Assembly: GCF_001280515.1 (NCBI RefSeq)
Contig: NZ_LBIQ01000018.1
Location: 1 to 64,000 of the forward strand
Direction: 5' to 3'
DNA length: 64,000 nt
From: Mangrovimonas sp. ST2L15
Lineage (GTDB): Bacteria; Bacteroidota; Bacteroidia; Flavobacteriales; Flavobacteriaceae
Under the pieces are notes generated by a model, which saw only the letters and a list, made by a program, of their open reading frames with translations, did not search any database and had not been told where the DNA came from. Of this stretch, positions 1 to 8,120 are shown piece by piece. Positions within the stretch are counted from its first letter, which is position 1; each line of letters begins with the position of its first letter. Made by a program: the position numbers and the translations under genes.

Positions 1-501
1 ACATTTACTATTGTTAGACCTGTTGAGGATAAATTTTATTTTGAATTTACTCATGGAAGATTGGCTTCATCTGATGAATTATCTAAACAAGAAATTAATA
101 ATGAAGAATATTCAAATAGTTTAAAAGAAGCTTCTTTTGCTTGTAAAAAAGATGGAGAACACATTTTTAAAGAATTTGAAAAGACTAATTCAATTGAAGG
201 TAATAAAGTAATTACTAACATAACAGAGGAACTTTCTGATCAAAAAGAATATCATATTAGTGGTAAAGTAATTATGCATCAAAATCTTAAAGAAGATAGA
301 GAATATTCATTTGGTTCAAAACGTATAATAGATGATTTAACAGTTTTTATAGAGCATGATAATAATATTAATGTTATATTTAGTCCGTCAGGAGTTGATA
401 GTATTGAAAAAAATAATGCTTTTCCTGATCATAAATTAGCATTTATAAATAGGGATGTTCTTTTGCCTGGAGAAAAGTTTAAGTTATTCTTTTATAAATA
501 A
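1..501 (+). CDS. C-terminal part of an unrecognised protein (cut by window start)
   Basis: The frame is open from base 1 to the TAA at 499-501, so about 166 residues are visible and the true start lies outside the window; the TTG at 61 is only the first possible start inside it. The product is acidic and lysine-rich with no signal peptide or membrane segment. It looks like a mixed alpha/beta C-terminal region ending in a hydrophobic FKLFFYK. I do not recognise the family. The gene is visibly more AT-rich than the genes further right, which fits a transferred segment next to the tRNA cluster, but this is inference. Confidence 0.6.
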   Translation, partial: TFTIVRPVEDKFYFEFTHGRLASSDELSKQEINNEEYSNSLKEASFACKKDGEHIFKEFEKTNSIEGNKVITNITEELSDQKEYHISGKVIMHQNLKEDREYSFGSKRIIDDLTVFIEHDNNINVIFSPSGVDSIEKNNAFPDHKLAFINRDVLLPGEKFKLFFYK

Positions 502-640
502 AAAATTAAAAATTTTATATTCGCGAACAATTAACACTTAAAATAAGATAGAATGAAAAGACGTATAATAGTAGAAGGAAGTTCTTGGTATGGATAATTC
601 ATTCATACTTATAAAAACTATGTTTAATTTATAAATTACA

Positions 641-670
641 AATGCACCTTCCAAGGGGCATTTTTTTTTA
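641..670 (+). terminator. Rho-independent terminator
   Basis: An imperfect hairpin (AATGCaCC, loop, GGgGCATT) is followed by nine or more T. It lies about 140 bases after the preceding gene. Only a 14-codon ORF (554-598) sits between, so it may end that gene or a short RNA. Confidence 0.6.
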
Positions 671-797
671 ATAAAAGATTATAAAAAACTCATTGTAACT
701 TATTTGCGCTTTTTATTTCCTAATAGTTTCCGTTAAATTTCTGAATCGGAATGTAACCTGAGTAAATTAAACAATCATAACAAATTAATAAATCATT

Positions 798-825
798 AAA
801 AAGCCTTTTAAATAAGGCTTTTTTT
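798..825 (+). terminator. Rho-independent terminator, possibly bidirectional
   Basis: A perfect AAAAAGCCTT / AAGGCTTTTT stem (798-807 with 814-823) with a 6-base loop, followed by T. The A-run on the left would also serve minus-strand transcripts. Confidence 0.7.
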
Positions 826-913
826 ATGCGTCCTCTTAAACCATATTAACAGGTTTAATTGATAAGGTTATATTCTAAGTTGATTAAATCAATAATGTAG
901 CTTAAACGGTGTT

Positions 914-934
914 TGTGTTACAAATGTGTTACAA
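914..934. repeat. Two TGTGTTACAA direct repeats spaced by one helical turn
   Basis: TGTGTTACAA occurs at 914-923 and again at 925-934, giving an 11-base period. It lies about 75 bases beyond the 3' end of tRNA-Arg, on the side where tRNA-targeted elements normally insert. Such repeats resemble arm sites of tyrosine recombinases or operators; no integrase gene is visible here. Confidence 0.4.
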
Positions 935-970
935 GAGTAAAAAAATGATAATTTATAAAAATTGTATAAA

Positions 971-1002
971 AACAAAAAAGCCACGTCATTACTGATGTGG
1001 CT
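971..1002 (-). terminator. Terminator of the tRNA cluster
   Basis: Stem AGCCACGTCA / TGATGTGGCT (979-988 with 993-1002, one G-U pair) and, on the minus strand, a following CTTTTTTGTTT tract. It lies immediately downstream of tRNA-Arg. Confidence 0.8.
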
Positions 1003-1007
1003 CTTTG

Positions 1008-1081
1008 TGATCGCGACAGGATTCGAACCTGTGACCGTCTGCTTAGAAGGCAGATGCTCTATCCAGCTGAGCTACGCGACC
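1008..1081 (-). tRNA. tRNA-Arg (anticodon TCT)
   Basis: The minus strand folds into a standard cloverleaf: acceptor GGTCGCG pairs with CGCGATC (one G-U), the D-arm reads AGCTCAGCTGG, the anticodon loop is TTCTAAG with TCT at 34-36, and the T-loop is GGTTCGAATCC. The length is 74 nt and CCA is not encoded. It is the last gene of a three-tRNA transcription unit and is followed by a terminator. Confidence 0.95.
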
Positions 1082-1118
1082 CCTCAATCACGCTAGTGCG
1101 TGATGAAAATTTTAACTG

Positions 1119-1193
1119 TCGGGGTGGCAGGATTCGAACCTGCGGCCTCCACGTCCCAAACGTGGCGCGATAACCGGGCTACGCTACACCCCG
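1119..1193 (-). tRNA. tRNA-Pro (anticodon TGG)
   Basis: The acceptor CGGGGTG pairs with CACCCCG, the anticodon stem CCACG/CGTGG encloses loop TTTGGGA (TGG), and the T-loop contains GGTTCGAATCC. It is 75 nt with no encoded CCA. It lies 37 bases upstream of tRNA-Arg on the same strand. Confidence 0.95.
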
Positions 1194-1199
1194 AATCAG

Positions 1200-1283
1200 C
1201 GGAGAGACAGGGATTCGAACCCTGGCAACACTTACGCGTTGACAGATTAGCAATCTGCTCCATTACCACTCTGGCACCTCTCC
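1200..1283 (-). tRNA. tRNA-Ser (anticodon GCT)
   Basis: A class II tRNA of 84 nt. The acceptor GGAGAGG pairs with TCTCTCC (one G-U), the anticodon loop TTGCTAA gives GCT, a variable arm containing AACGCGTAAGTGTT follows, and the T-loop carries GGTTCGAATCC. It is the first gene of the three-tRNA cluster. Confidence 0.95.
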
Positions 1284-1422
1284 TTAAAAACAAATAAAAG
1301 AACGTTCTTTAATTGCGGATGCAAATGTAACTTTTCATGCTTAAGAACGCAACTATTTTTTGCTTTTTTTCGTAAAAAATATTTAAAGTGCTGATATCAT
1401 ATTTTTTAGCTCTCTTGAATAA

Positions 1423-2082
1423 TTAATGAAATTCCATTTGAATCAAATCGTGGTGTATTTCAGAATAATCTTTTATCACTTTATCAGCTTGTGTGTAATC
1501 TTGATCTTTTGAGTGGAAACTATCATAAGCTACGCAAAATAGTCCAGCCGCCTTAGCTGCTTTTATTCCGTTTGTAGAATCCTCAATAACCATACATTCC
1601 TGTTTTTGAAATAAAGTCGATTCATAGGCTTTAAGGAATATTTCTGGATGCGGTTTGGAGGCTTTTAATTCGGCACCACTAAACTTTTCTGTAAAATACT
1701 GGTTGAGCTCAAACCTGTCAAATACGCTGTTGATTGTGCTTCTATGTGCCGAAGAGGCCAAAACCAACTTAAGACCTTGAGCATGATAATTCTGAATTAG
1801 CTCTAAAACACCATCAATGAGACTCAATTCCTCATCAGTTACAAACAATTCTTTAAAACTATCCCTTTTGATTTGCACCAATTCTTGAGGTGCATGACTT
1901 AAATTAAAATCTCTGCAAACTCCCTTACAGGTATCTAGGGTTGAGCTTCCTGTCCAGGAGCGATAATAATCATCAGAGACCTCAATACCTATTTTTTTGA
2001 ACATGGAAAAATAAGCTTTGTGATGTAAAGGTTCGGTGTTTACAATAACACCATCCATATCAAAAAGTACTGCTTTTAGCAT
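1423..2082 (-). CDS. HAD-family hydrolase, beta-phosphoglucomutase-like
   Basis: A 219-residue cytosolic haloacid-dehalogenase phosphatase or phosphomutase. Motif I is FDMDGVIVNTEP at the N-terminus, motif II is LVLASSA, the motif III lysine lies in SKPHPEIF, and motif IV is CMVIEDSTNG. The four-helix cap between motifs I and II puts it in the subclass of beta-phosphoglucomutase and sugar-phosphate phosphatases. I place the start at the ATG at 2082, which begins directly before motif I; an upstream start at 2109 would add nine non-conserved residues. It is the last gene of the tsaD-led minus-strand run. The substrate cannot be read from the sequence. Confidence 0.85.
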   Translation of the reverse strand: MLKAVLFDMDGVIVNTEPLHHKAYFSMFKKIGIEVSDDYYRSWTGSSTLDTCKGVCRDFNLSHAPQELVQIKRDSFKELFVTDEELSLIDGVLELIQNYHAQGLKLVLASSAHRSTINSVFDRFELNQYFTEKFSGAELKASKPHPEIFLKAYESTLFQKQECMVIEDSTNGIKAAKAAGLFCVAYDSFHSKDQDYTQADKVIKDYSEIHHDLIQMEFH

Positions 2083-2159
2083 ATAAATTGTTTTGTCGCG
2101 AAGATACAAAGTGCTGACCTATCTTGATGTTAAAAAGATTTAAAGCTTTTAAATGGATC

Positions 2160-3338
2160 CTACAAGGGTTTTTGACAAACAAGAATTATTTTATCACCTT
2201 CACAATTGGTGGTGAAAAATAAATAAGTTTCACCGCCATCTTTTATCTTAAACTTTTTACGCAATTGCTCTACGCTTTCAGGAAAATTTCTAGTGGTGAT
2301 ATTGGCCTTGGTTATATTCAGTTGTTTCAAGGCCTTTTTATTATAGGTTAAAACATGAAGGATTTTAAATGACCTACCAGGGAATTCCAATAAGGAATCT
2401 GATGTGTATAAATGACTATGTTGATGAAGTTTTTCTACGTTGAAGTATTTGGTCAATACTTTAAAACCACCAGATTTTAAAATGGCTGAATTGGGCTCAT
2501 ATACAAATGTTTTAGGCATTCCATAAAGAACTTCTTGTTCCGTTTCCTCAGATGGAAAGAATGAAAATGAAGAATTTTCAGGACCTAAATTGATGGTTTG
2601 GATTTTTGGTTCATTTGTAAACCCTTTTTCTAATATCCAAAGGAGCTCTTTTACTTCATTGTTTAAAGCCACTACATGTATTTCCTTTACATATTGTAAT
2701 TCACCTAAGCCAATGGATATATCAAGTAGAGGCGAGGTTTTAATGAGTATTTGATTTGTTTTTGAAAATAGTAAATCTAAATTCTTTGGGACGTTGGGTA
2801 GACAATCATCTAAAAGAAATACCTTTCCTTTATTTTCATTGCGCCGAGAAGGATCAATGTAAACCCAATTATAAGTTTCATCTGTTTTATCGAGGAAATC
2901 TAAACCATCTCCACTATAAGGTTGAATATTTGAAACATGGAGCTTTTCAAAATTATGGCGAGCTAGTTCTGATAAATATGAATTCATCTCACAATGAACA
3001 ACTTGATTAAATTTTTTTGAGAAATAATAATCATCAACTCCGAGTCCTCCAGTAATATCAATTAAAGAATTTCCATCAATAATTTTAGATTTATACTCTG
3101 CTGTGACTTCTGAAGAGGTTTGTTCTACATTGAGTTTGTTAGGGTAGTAGATACCCGGTGTTTTAAACCAAGTAGGAAGTTTGTTTTGACATTTCTTCTT
3201 GGCTTCAATTTGCTCTGCTAATTCTTTGATATCAACATCACTAAATGGAGACCCTCTTAATATCAACTCATTAATGTTAGAATTAACATAATTTTTTATA
3301 AAGTCTTGTTTTTCAGTATGTAATATTGCTTTATTCAA
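2160..3338 (-). CDS. Class I SAM-dependent methyltransferase with THUMP-like C-terminus (PG1098 family)
   Basis: A 392-residue cytosolic protein. The N-terminal third is helical. The Rossmann core has SAM motif I as IDITGGLGVDDYYFSK (about 93-108), then VHCEMN, and the catalytic-type motif YIDPSRR. The C-terminal part matches the THUMP-like and ferredoxin-like domains that follow this methyltransferase in Bacteroidetes. Known relatives are thought to methylate RNA; the exact target is unknown. It lies 7 bases after the AI-2E transporter gene in a run with trmH-like, rsmE and tsaD, which supports an RNA-modification role by context only. Confidence 0.8.
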   Translation of the reverse strand: MNKAILHTEKQDFIKNYVNSNINELILRGSPFSDVDIKELAEQIEAKKKCQNKLPTWFKTPGIYYPNKLNVEQTSSEVTAEYKSKIIDGNSLIDITGGLGVDDYYFSKKFNQVVHCEMNSYLSELARHNFEKLHVSNIQPYSGDGLDFLDKTDETYNWVYIDPSRRNENKGKVFLLDDCLPNVPKNLDLLFSKTNQILIKTSPLLDISIGLGELQYVKEIHVVALNNEVKELLWILEKGFTNEPKIQTINLGPENSSFSFFPSEETEQEVLYGMPKTFVYEPNSAILKSGGFKVLTKYFNVEKLHQHSHLYTSDSLLEFPGRSFKILHVLTYNKKALKQLNITKANITTRNFPESVEQLRKKFKIKDGGETYLFFTTNCEGDKIILVCQKPL

Positions 3339-3345
3339 ACAATTA

Positions 3346-4434
3346 CTAGATGTCTTTGGTGAGTTCTTTTACAATTTTATTATCAGCTAAAAACTCTTTT
3401 AAAATAACCTTGATACTTGAATAGGCAGGAACCGCAACAATTAAACCAATAACCCCAAAAAGGACACCAGCTATTAGGATAACCAAAAAGATTTCTAAAG
3501 GATGTGATTTCACACTTTTACCCAGAATTATGGGCTGACTAAAGAAATTATCAATCACCTGGCCAATACTCAAAACAATGAGAACATACATGGCCTTAGG
3601 CAAAATAACTTCACTAAAACTGCTGTCCAAATAGTTTGTCATGGTCAGTAGAATCATGAGGCCTCCACCAATCAAGGGTCCTACGTAGGGTATTAAATTT
3701 AACAAGGCACATAAAAAGGCAATGACAACAGCATTATTAACGCCAATAATCAATAACCCTATGGTGTAGATGACAAAGAGGACCGAAATTTGAGCAAATA
3801 ACCCAATAAAATAACGAGATAATAAATCCTTGATTTTTTTTGAGGAATTCCGGTAATGGTCTTCCCAGTTATTTGGCAGGATAATTAAAATAATTCTATC
3901 AAACATTTTACTATCCCTTAAAAAGAAAAATGCTATAAATAAGACCGAAAATAATCCAATACCAAAGCTTCCCAATCCAGATACCAGTGCATTAAATAAA
4001 TCTGGAAGAAAGGTGTAATCAATTTTGTTTAATAGCTCTGATTTCTCCAACTCTTCCTCAAGCGTGGTGGATCCCATATGAAAATGATCGGAGGCATAGG
4101 AGTAGATGGTTTCTACTTTTTCCCGCAATTGATCAATGTCCAATAGAGATAAGTTACTTCCCTGTTCCACTATTAAAGGTATAAACAAACTAACCAAGCC
4201 TAAAAAAAAGCCCAAAAACATGCAAATTGTTATAACTACGGCCACGGTATTATTGAATTTTAATTTTCGTTTCATGAAAATGATAATGGGCCTGCCTAAA
4301 AGTGAAAGCACAACGGCAATCACCAAATAGACAATTATGGAGCTTATTTGATATAAAATAAATAAAACCAAAACTATAGCTGCTATGGTTCCTACGGCTC
4401 TTAATATACCTTGGGAAATGATTTTTGCATTCAT
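3346..4434 (-). CDS. AI-2E/PerM family membrane transporter
   Basis: A 362-residue inner-membrane protein with about seven or eight hydrophobic segments. An N-terminal pair (about 10-80) is followed by a soluble loop (about 95-150) and a C-terminal bundle. The family signatures GLFAQISVLFVIYTIG, NLIPYVGPLIGG and QPIILGKSVKSHP are all present. The family includes TqsA (autoinducer-2 export) and PerM; most members have no proven substrate, so the name is a family label. The gene sits between the trmH-like and THUMP-like methyltransferase genes with short spacers (22 and 7 bases). Confidence 0.9.
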   Translation of the reverse strand: MNAKIISQGILRAVGTIAAIVLVLFILYQISSIIVYLVIAVVLSLLGRPIIIFMKRKLKFNNTVAVVITICMFLGFFLGLVSLFIPLIVEQGSNLSLLDIDQLREKVETIYSYASDHFHMGSTTLEEELEKSELLNKIDYTFLPDLFNALVSGLGSFGIGLFSVLFIAFFFLRDSKMFDRIILIILPNNWEDHYRNSSKKIKDLLSRYFIGLFAQISVLFVIYTIGLLIIGVNNAVVIAFLCALLNLIPYVGPLIGGGLMILLTMTNYLDSSFSEVILPKAMYVLIVLSIGQVIDNFFSQPIILGKSVKSHPLEIFLVILIAGVLFGVIGLIVAVPAYSSIKVILKEFLADNKIVKELTKDI

Positions 4435-4456
4435 ATTTGTAAATATATAAAATGCT

Positions 4457-4954
4457 TTACATTAATTGCTTAGTGATTTCATATAAAGCTATAGATGTCG
4501 CTTGAACCACATTCATACTGCTGTTTTGGCCAAACATGTCTATGTGTATGACGCTATCTGAAAGTTTAAGTCCTTCTTTCGAAACCCCAAAATTTTCATC
4601 TCCTACAATTAAAGCCAAAGGCTGTTTGTGAAACGTTGAAGAAGATAAAGGTCTACTATTGTCTGTGATTTCCAATGAAATTATTTCATAGCCTGACGAT
4701 TTTAAAATTTGAACCGTCTCTTCAATGTTCTCTCGAATTTCATAAGGAACCACTTTTTCTGTCGATCTTGAAGTTTTGGTCATTTTCCTTCCATTCGGTA
4801 TAGGTCCTCCTATGAAAATAATCTTTTCAATTCCAAAAGCATCCGCTGTTCTGAAAAGGCTTCCAATATTTGGAGCATTAGAAATATGATCGCAAACCAA
4901 AACGATAGGATGGGATTTCTTTTTAAACGTGGTGTTGTAATGCGTTAATTGCAC
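4457..4954 (-). CDS. TrmH (SpoU) family RNA 2'-O-methyltransferase
   Basis: A 165-residue SPOUT methyltransferase. Motif 1 is ISNAPNIGSLFRTADAFG, with the conserved Asn and Arg. The C-terminal knot motifs are LALIVGDENFGVS and HIDMFGQNSSMNVVQATSIA. It lacks the N-terminal substrate-binding domain of RlmB and is close to the minimal length of the fold. It probably methylates a ribose in tRNA or rRNA. The spacers are 17 bases from the DUF4159 gene and 22 bases to the AI-2E gene, so it is co-transcribed with them. Confidence 0.85.
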   Translation of the reverse strand: MQLTHYNTTFKKKSHPIVLVCDHISNAPNIGSLFRTADAFGIEKIIFIGGPIPNGRKMTKTSRSTEKVVPYEIRENIEETVQILKSSGYEIISLEITDNSRPLSSSTFHKQPLALIVGDENFGVSKEGLKLSDSVIHIDMFGQNSSMNVVQATSIALYEITKQLM

Positions 4955-4971
4955 TTTAAAGGTGTAGATTA

Positions 4972-5613
4972 TTAATTGTCAAAAGCATATTTAATGATGT
5001 TGGCACCCATTTTCAGCGCTTTTTCCCTAACGTTTGAAGGATCATTGTGCACAATTTCATCTTCCCAGCCATCACCAAGGTCACATTCCAAAGTAAATAA
5101 GAGGATTAGTCTTCCTTCATGAAAAATCCCAAAGGCTTGAGGTCTTTTTCCATCGTGTTCATGGATTTTTGGCAATCCATCAGGAAAGGCAAAGGCCGTT
5201 GAAAAAATAGGGTGGTTAGCAGGTATTTCTACCAAATCCTTATCAGGAAATACTTTTTTCAATTCTTTAGTTATGTAAGGCTGCATTCCATAATTATCAT
5301 CTATATGCAAAAAACCTCCAGAATAAAGATAATTTCTAAGGTTCTCAGAATCTTCCTCACTAAAGAAAACATTGCCATGGCCAGTCATATGAATGAATGG
5401 ATACTGAAAAATATCCATGCTCCCCACTTCAACGGTCTCTGGTTTTGTCTCTATAGTCGTATTGATGTTATTGTTGCAATAAGTAATAAGATTTGGAAGT
5501 GCTGTTGGATTGGCATACCAATCACCACCACCTTTATATTTTAAAAGAGCAATTTGCTGGGAATGACCTAAAAGAGCGCAACTAAATAATATTAAAAATA
5601 GATATTTTTTCAT
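4972..5613 (-). CDS. DUF4159 domain protein, exported
   Basis: A 213-residue protein with an N-terminal signal peptide (MKKYLFLILFSCALLGHSQ) followed by a single DUF4159 domain, a Rossmann-like flavodoxin or GATase-like fold. Readable landmarks are KYKGGGDWYANPT, PFIHMTGHGNVFFSEED, LHIDDNYG and LECDLGDGWED. The function is unknown. The ATG at 5613 starts one base after the rsmE stop (TAG 5615-5617); two in-frame ATGs further upstream would overlap rsmE and lack a better signal sequence. The tight spacing shows translational coupling within the operon. Confidence 0.85.
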   Translation of the reverse strand: MKKYLFLILFSCALLGHSQQIALLKYKGGGDWYANPTALPNLITYCNNNINTTIETKPETVEVGSMDIFQYPFIHMTGHGNVFFSEEDSENLRNYLYSGGFLHIDDNYGMQPYITKELKKVFPDKDLVEIPANHPIFSTAFAFPDGLPKIHEHDGKRPQAFGIFHEGRLILLFTLECDLGDGWEDEIVHNDPSNVREKALKMGANIIKYAFDN

Positions 5614-5614
5614 G

Positions 5615-6319
5615 CTATTCATTGACAAATGCAACCGAGTGACAAGCAACAATAGCAGCTGTTTCGGTGCGTAAACGAGTGTTCCCCAAAGTTACAGGAA
5701 TAAATTGGTTTTGGATGGCCATTTCAATTTCATTAACACTGAAATCTCCCTCGGGACCAATAAGAATAAGAATATCTTCCTTGGGATTAAGTTCCTGTTT
5801 TAGGGATTTTTTATCCAATTCTTCACAATGTGCAATGTATTTCTTTTCTGAATAATCCTGAGATATAAACGTAGAATAGGGTATAGGAGGATTGAGTTTA
5901 GGTAGATAGCAGGATAGAGATTGTTTCATTGCCGATTGCAAAATCTTCTCAAAACGATCCGTTTTTACAACCTTACGTTCACTATGGTCACAAATAATGG
6001 GTGTGATCTCATCGATACCAATTTCCGTAGATTTTTCCAAAAACCACTCATAGCGATCATTCATTTTTGTAGGGGCTACCGCTAAATGCAATCTATAAGC
6101 TCTTGGAGCCTGTAAGGTGCTTTTAACAATGTTGGCAACACAATTTTTTAAATCCGCCACAGAGATTTCTGCCTCAAATAAATAACCATTACCGTTGGTG
6201 ATATGTAACATATCACCAACGGATTTTCTTAAAACTCTTACAATATGTTTACTTTCTTCTTTATCAAAGAAGATTTGAGAAGCATTTTCTGAAATGTTTG
6301 ATTGATAAAATAGCTGCAT
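5615..6319 (-). CDS. rsmE: 16S rRNA (uracil-1498-N3)-methyltransferase
   Basis: A 234-residue SPOUT enzyme that methylates N3 of U1498 in 16S rRNA. A PUA-like N-terminal domain (about 1-70, with KEESKHIVRVLR) precedes the knotted catalytic domain, which shows EKSTEIGIDEITPI, ILIGPEGDFSVNEIE and VTLGNTRLRTETAA. The length matches the family. Its ATG overlaps the stop codon of the upstream PPIase gene by one base (TAATG), and its stop lies one base from the DUF4159 start. Confidence 0.95.
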   Translation of the reverse strand: MQLFYQSNISENASQIFFDKEESKHIVRVLRKSVGDMLHITNGNGYLFEAEISVADLKNCVANIVKSTLQAPRAYRLHLAVAPTKMNDRYEWFLEKSTEIGIDEITPIICDHSERKVVKTDRFEKILQSAMKQSLSCYLPKLNPPIPYSTFISQDYSEKKYIAHCEELDKKSLKQELNPKEDILILIGPEGDFSVNEIEMAIQNQFIPVTLGNTRLRTETAAIVACHSVAFVNE

Positions 6320-6945
6320 TAATCTTTTGGTTCAATCACGCGTAATACTTTTATTTCTGTAAGTTCCTTTGGTGCTTGAGTCATAAAAACCATATAGTAT
6401 TTATCTTCTACAGGAATATCGACGATAAAGATATCATTTTTAGCGTGACCACCATAAATAATAGCTTCTTCCAATTTGGGATGAAGTGAGCCTTCTGTAA
6501 ACCAACCAGTGTCGCCCCCTTGGCTCGCATTTCTATCCATGGAATAGACTTGGGCCATTTTCACAAACGGGATGCCATTTTCGTAGGAGGTAAGGATACG
6601 TTGTCTCAAATCGTTCATTTTATCATAAGATATCTGCTTGCCATCAAAAAATATGTAATTGACGCGATAGTTAGGCACAATGTTTTTCTCTAAAACTTTA
6701 TAGTGTATAGACTCAAAACCTTGATCATCCGTTAAGGAGCCACCAATAGATTTGTCAAACAATTGTTTGGCTAAGCTTGTTTGATGTTTAGCTTCATTAA
6801 AAGTGATGATTTTGCCTTTAAAGGCTTTTGTTTCTAAAAATGCTTCTGCTTGATTCATGTCAAAAATGGAATCCAATTGTTTGGTAGCATTTTGTGCCTG
6901 TAGCATGGAAGTGCCCACAAGTAGGGTGAGTAATGTTTTTTTCAT
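6319..6945 (-). CDS. Parvulin-type peptidyl-prolyl isomerase, exported
   Basis: A 208-residue protein with a signal peptide (MKKTLLTLLVGTSMLQAQ). A C-terminal parvulin (PpiC/rotamase) domain spans about 85-200, with FVKMAQVYSMDRNASQGG followed by DTGWFTEGSLHPKLEEA. This matches the usual parvulin pattern of Asp, Gly-Gly-Gly and Trp/Phe. It should act in the periplasm as a folding factor. It is much shorter than SurA and lacks an obvious chaperone domain of SurA size. It overlaps rsmE by one base and lies 98 bases downstream of tsaD. Confidence 0.85.
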   Translation of the reverse strand: MKKTLLTLLVGTSMLQAQNATKQLDSIFDMNQAEAFLETKAFKGKIITFNEAKHQTSLAKQLFDKSIGGSLTDDQGFESIHYKVLEKNIVPNYRVNYIFFDGKQISYDKMNDLRQRILTSYENGIPFVKMAQVYSMDRNASQGGDTGWFTEGSLHPKLEEAIIYGGHAKNDIFIVDIPVEDKYYMVFMTQAPKELTEIKVLRVIEPKD

Positions 6946-7043
6946 TTGGGATTTAGTTTAGAATTTAAAATAAAGAAACTAAAAAATGGGGTGCCGTTTT
7001 ACGACTCCTCAAAAGTTATCAACAGAGGTTTTAACAACTGAAT

Positions 7044-8069
7044 TTATTGTATGGGTAATCGAGCGGCCGCAGCAACTTCTTGAGAAGCAAAGTCAGCTTC
7101 CAAATATTTTAAATATCCTACTATGGCAATCATGGCAGCGTTATCAGTAGTAAATTCAAATTTAGGCACATAGGTTTTCCATCCAAATTTGGATTCAGCA
7201 TTTTTAAGGGCAGCTCTAATCCCTGAATTGGCAGAAACACCACCCCCAATGGCAATATGCTTAATCCCTGTTTCTTTTGAAGCCTTTTTTAGCTTGTCCA
7301 TGAGAATTCCAATAATAGTATACTGTATGGAAGCGCAAATGTCATTAAGGTTTTCTTCGATGAAATTTGGATTGGCTTTAATTTCCTTTTGAATGAAATA
7401 AAGTATGGCTGTCTTCAATCCGGAAAAACTAAAATTCAAACCATCAACTTTAGGTTTTGTAAATTGAAATGCTTTAGGATTTCCCAATTGAGCATATTTA
7501 TCAATTAGTGGTCCTGCAGGGTAACCTAAGCCCAATATCTTACCACTTTTATCATAGGCTTCGCCTACAGCGTCATCAATGGTTTCTCCTATGACTTCCA
7601 TATCAAAATACCCTGATACTTTAACGATTTGGGTATGTCCTCCAGAGATGGTCATAGCTAAAAAGGGGAAGGGAGGTTTATCAAACCCTTCTTCATCAAT
7701 ATAATGTGCCAAAATATGACCCTGCATGTGATTAACATCTATGAGAGGAATGTCTAAACCAAAGGCTAAAGATTTTGCAAAGGACGTACCTACTAACAAA
7801 GACCCCATTAAACCGGGTCCTCGAGTAAATGCTACAGCATGTAATTGATCTGCAGTCAAGCCAGCTTTCTTAATGGCACGGTCTACAACCGGAACGATAT
7901 TCTGCTGATGGGCTCTTGAAGCTAATTCAGGAACCACACCACCATATTCTTCGTGTATTTTTTGACTGGCTACAACATTACTTAAAATTTTGCCGTTATG
8001 AATCACGGCTGCAGCCGTGTCGTCACAAGAAGACTCAATACCTAGTATGTAAATATTTTCCGATTCCAT
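7044..8069 (-). CDS. tsaD: tRNA N6-adenosine threonylcarbamoyltransferase
   Basis: The 341-residue catalytic subunit that transfers threonylcarbamoyl to A37 of ANN-decoding tRNAs, working with TsaB and TsaE. The ASKHA fold shows LGIESSCDDTAAAV at the N-terminus, the metal-binding HMQGH motif (H114, H118), the TISGGHTQ phosphate loop, and late IAIGGGVSANSG and FTTDNAAM motifs. The length is normal. It heads the minus-strand run of RNA-modification genes and is divergent from tamB, an arrangement common in Flavobacteriia. Confidence 0.97.
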   Translation of the reverse strand: MESENIYILGIESSCDDTAAAVIHNGKILSNVVASQKIHEEYGGVVPELASRAHQQNIVPVVDRAIKKAGLTADQLHAVAFTRGPGLMGSLLVGTSFAKSLAFGLDIPLIDVNHMQGHILAHYIDEEGFDKPPFPFLAMTISGGHTQIVKVSGYFDMEVIGETIDDAVGEAYDKSGKILGLGYPAGPLIDKYAQLGNPKAFQFTKPKVDGLNFSFSGLKTAILYFIQKEIKANPNFIEENLNDICASIQYTIIGILMDKLKKASKETGIKHIAIGGGVSANSGIRAALKNAESKFGWKTYVPKFEFTTDNAAMIAIVGYLKYLEADFASQEVAAAARLPIQ

Positions 8070-8095
8070 TAATTAAAAATAGGCACAATAATTGT

Positions 8096-8103
8096 TAATT
8101 TTG
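8096..8103 (+). promoter_or_regulatory. Bacteroidetes -7 promoter core (TAATTTTG) for tamB
   Basis: TAATTTTG matches the TAnnTTTG core exactly and lies in the tsaD/tamB divergent spacer. No well-placed TTG -33 element is seen. If it is used, transcription would begin near 8110, which restricts where tamB translation can start. Confidence 0.5.
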
Positions 8104-8120
8104 ACTCCAAAGTTATAACT

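Larger units (their letters stand above)
671..970. other. Intergenic stretch without a recognisable gene
   Basis: About 300 bases with no convincing ORF. It holds an imperfect TTCCG/CGGAA hairpin near 728-752, a second terminator at 798-825 and a spaced direct repeat at 914-934. Two terminators in tandem with no gene between leave room for a short RNA around 700-825, but no clear promoter core was found. Confidence 0.4.

Noticed and set aside
1093-1297. Short ORFs on both strands across the tRNA cluster
   Set aside because: They run through tRNA-Pro and tRNA-Ser, whose cloverleafs are intact; these are chance frames.
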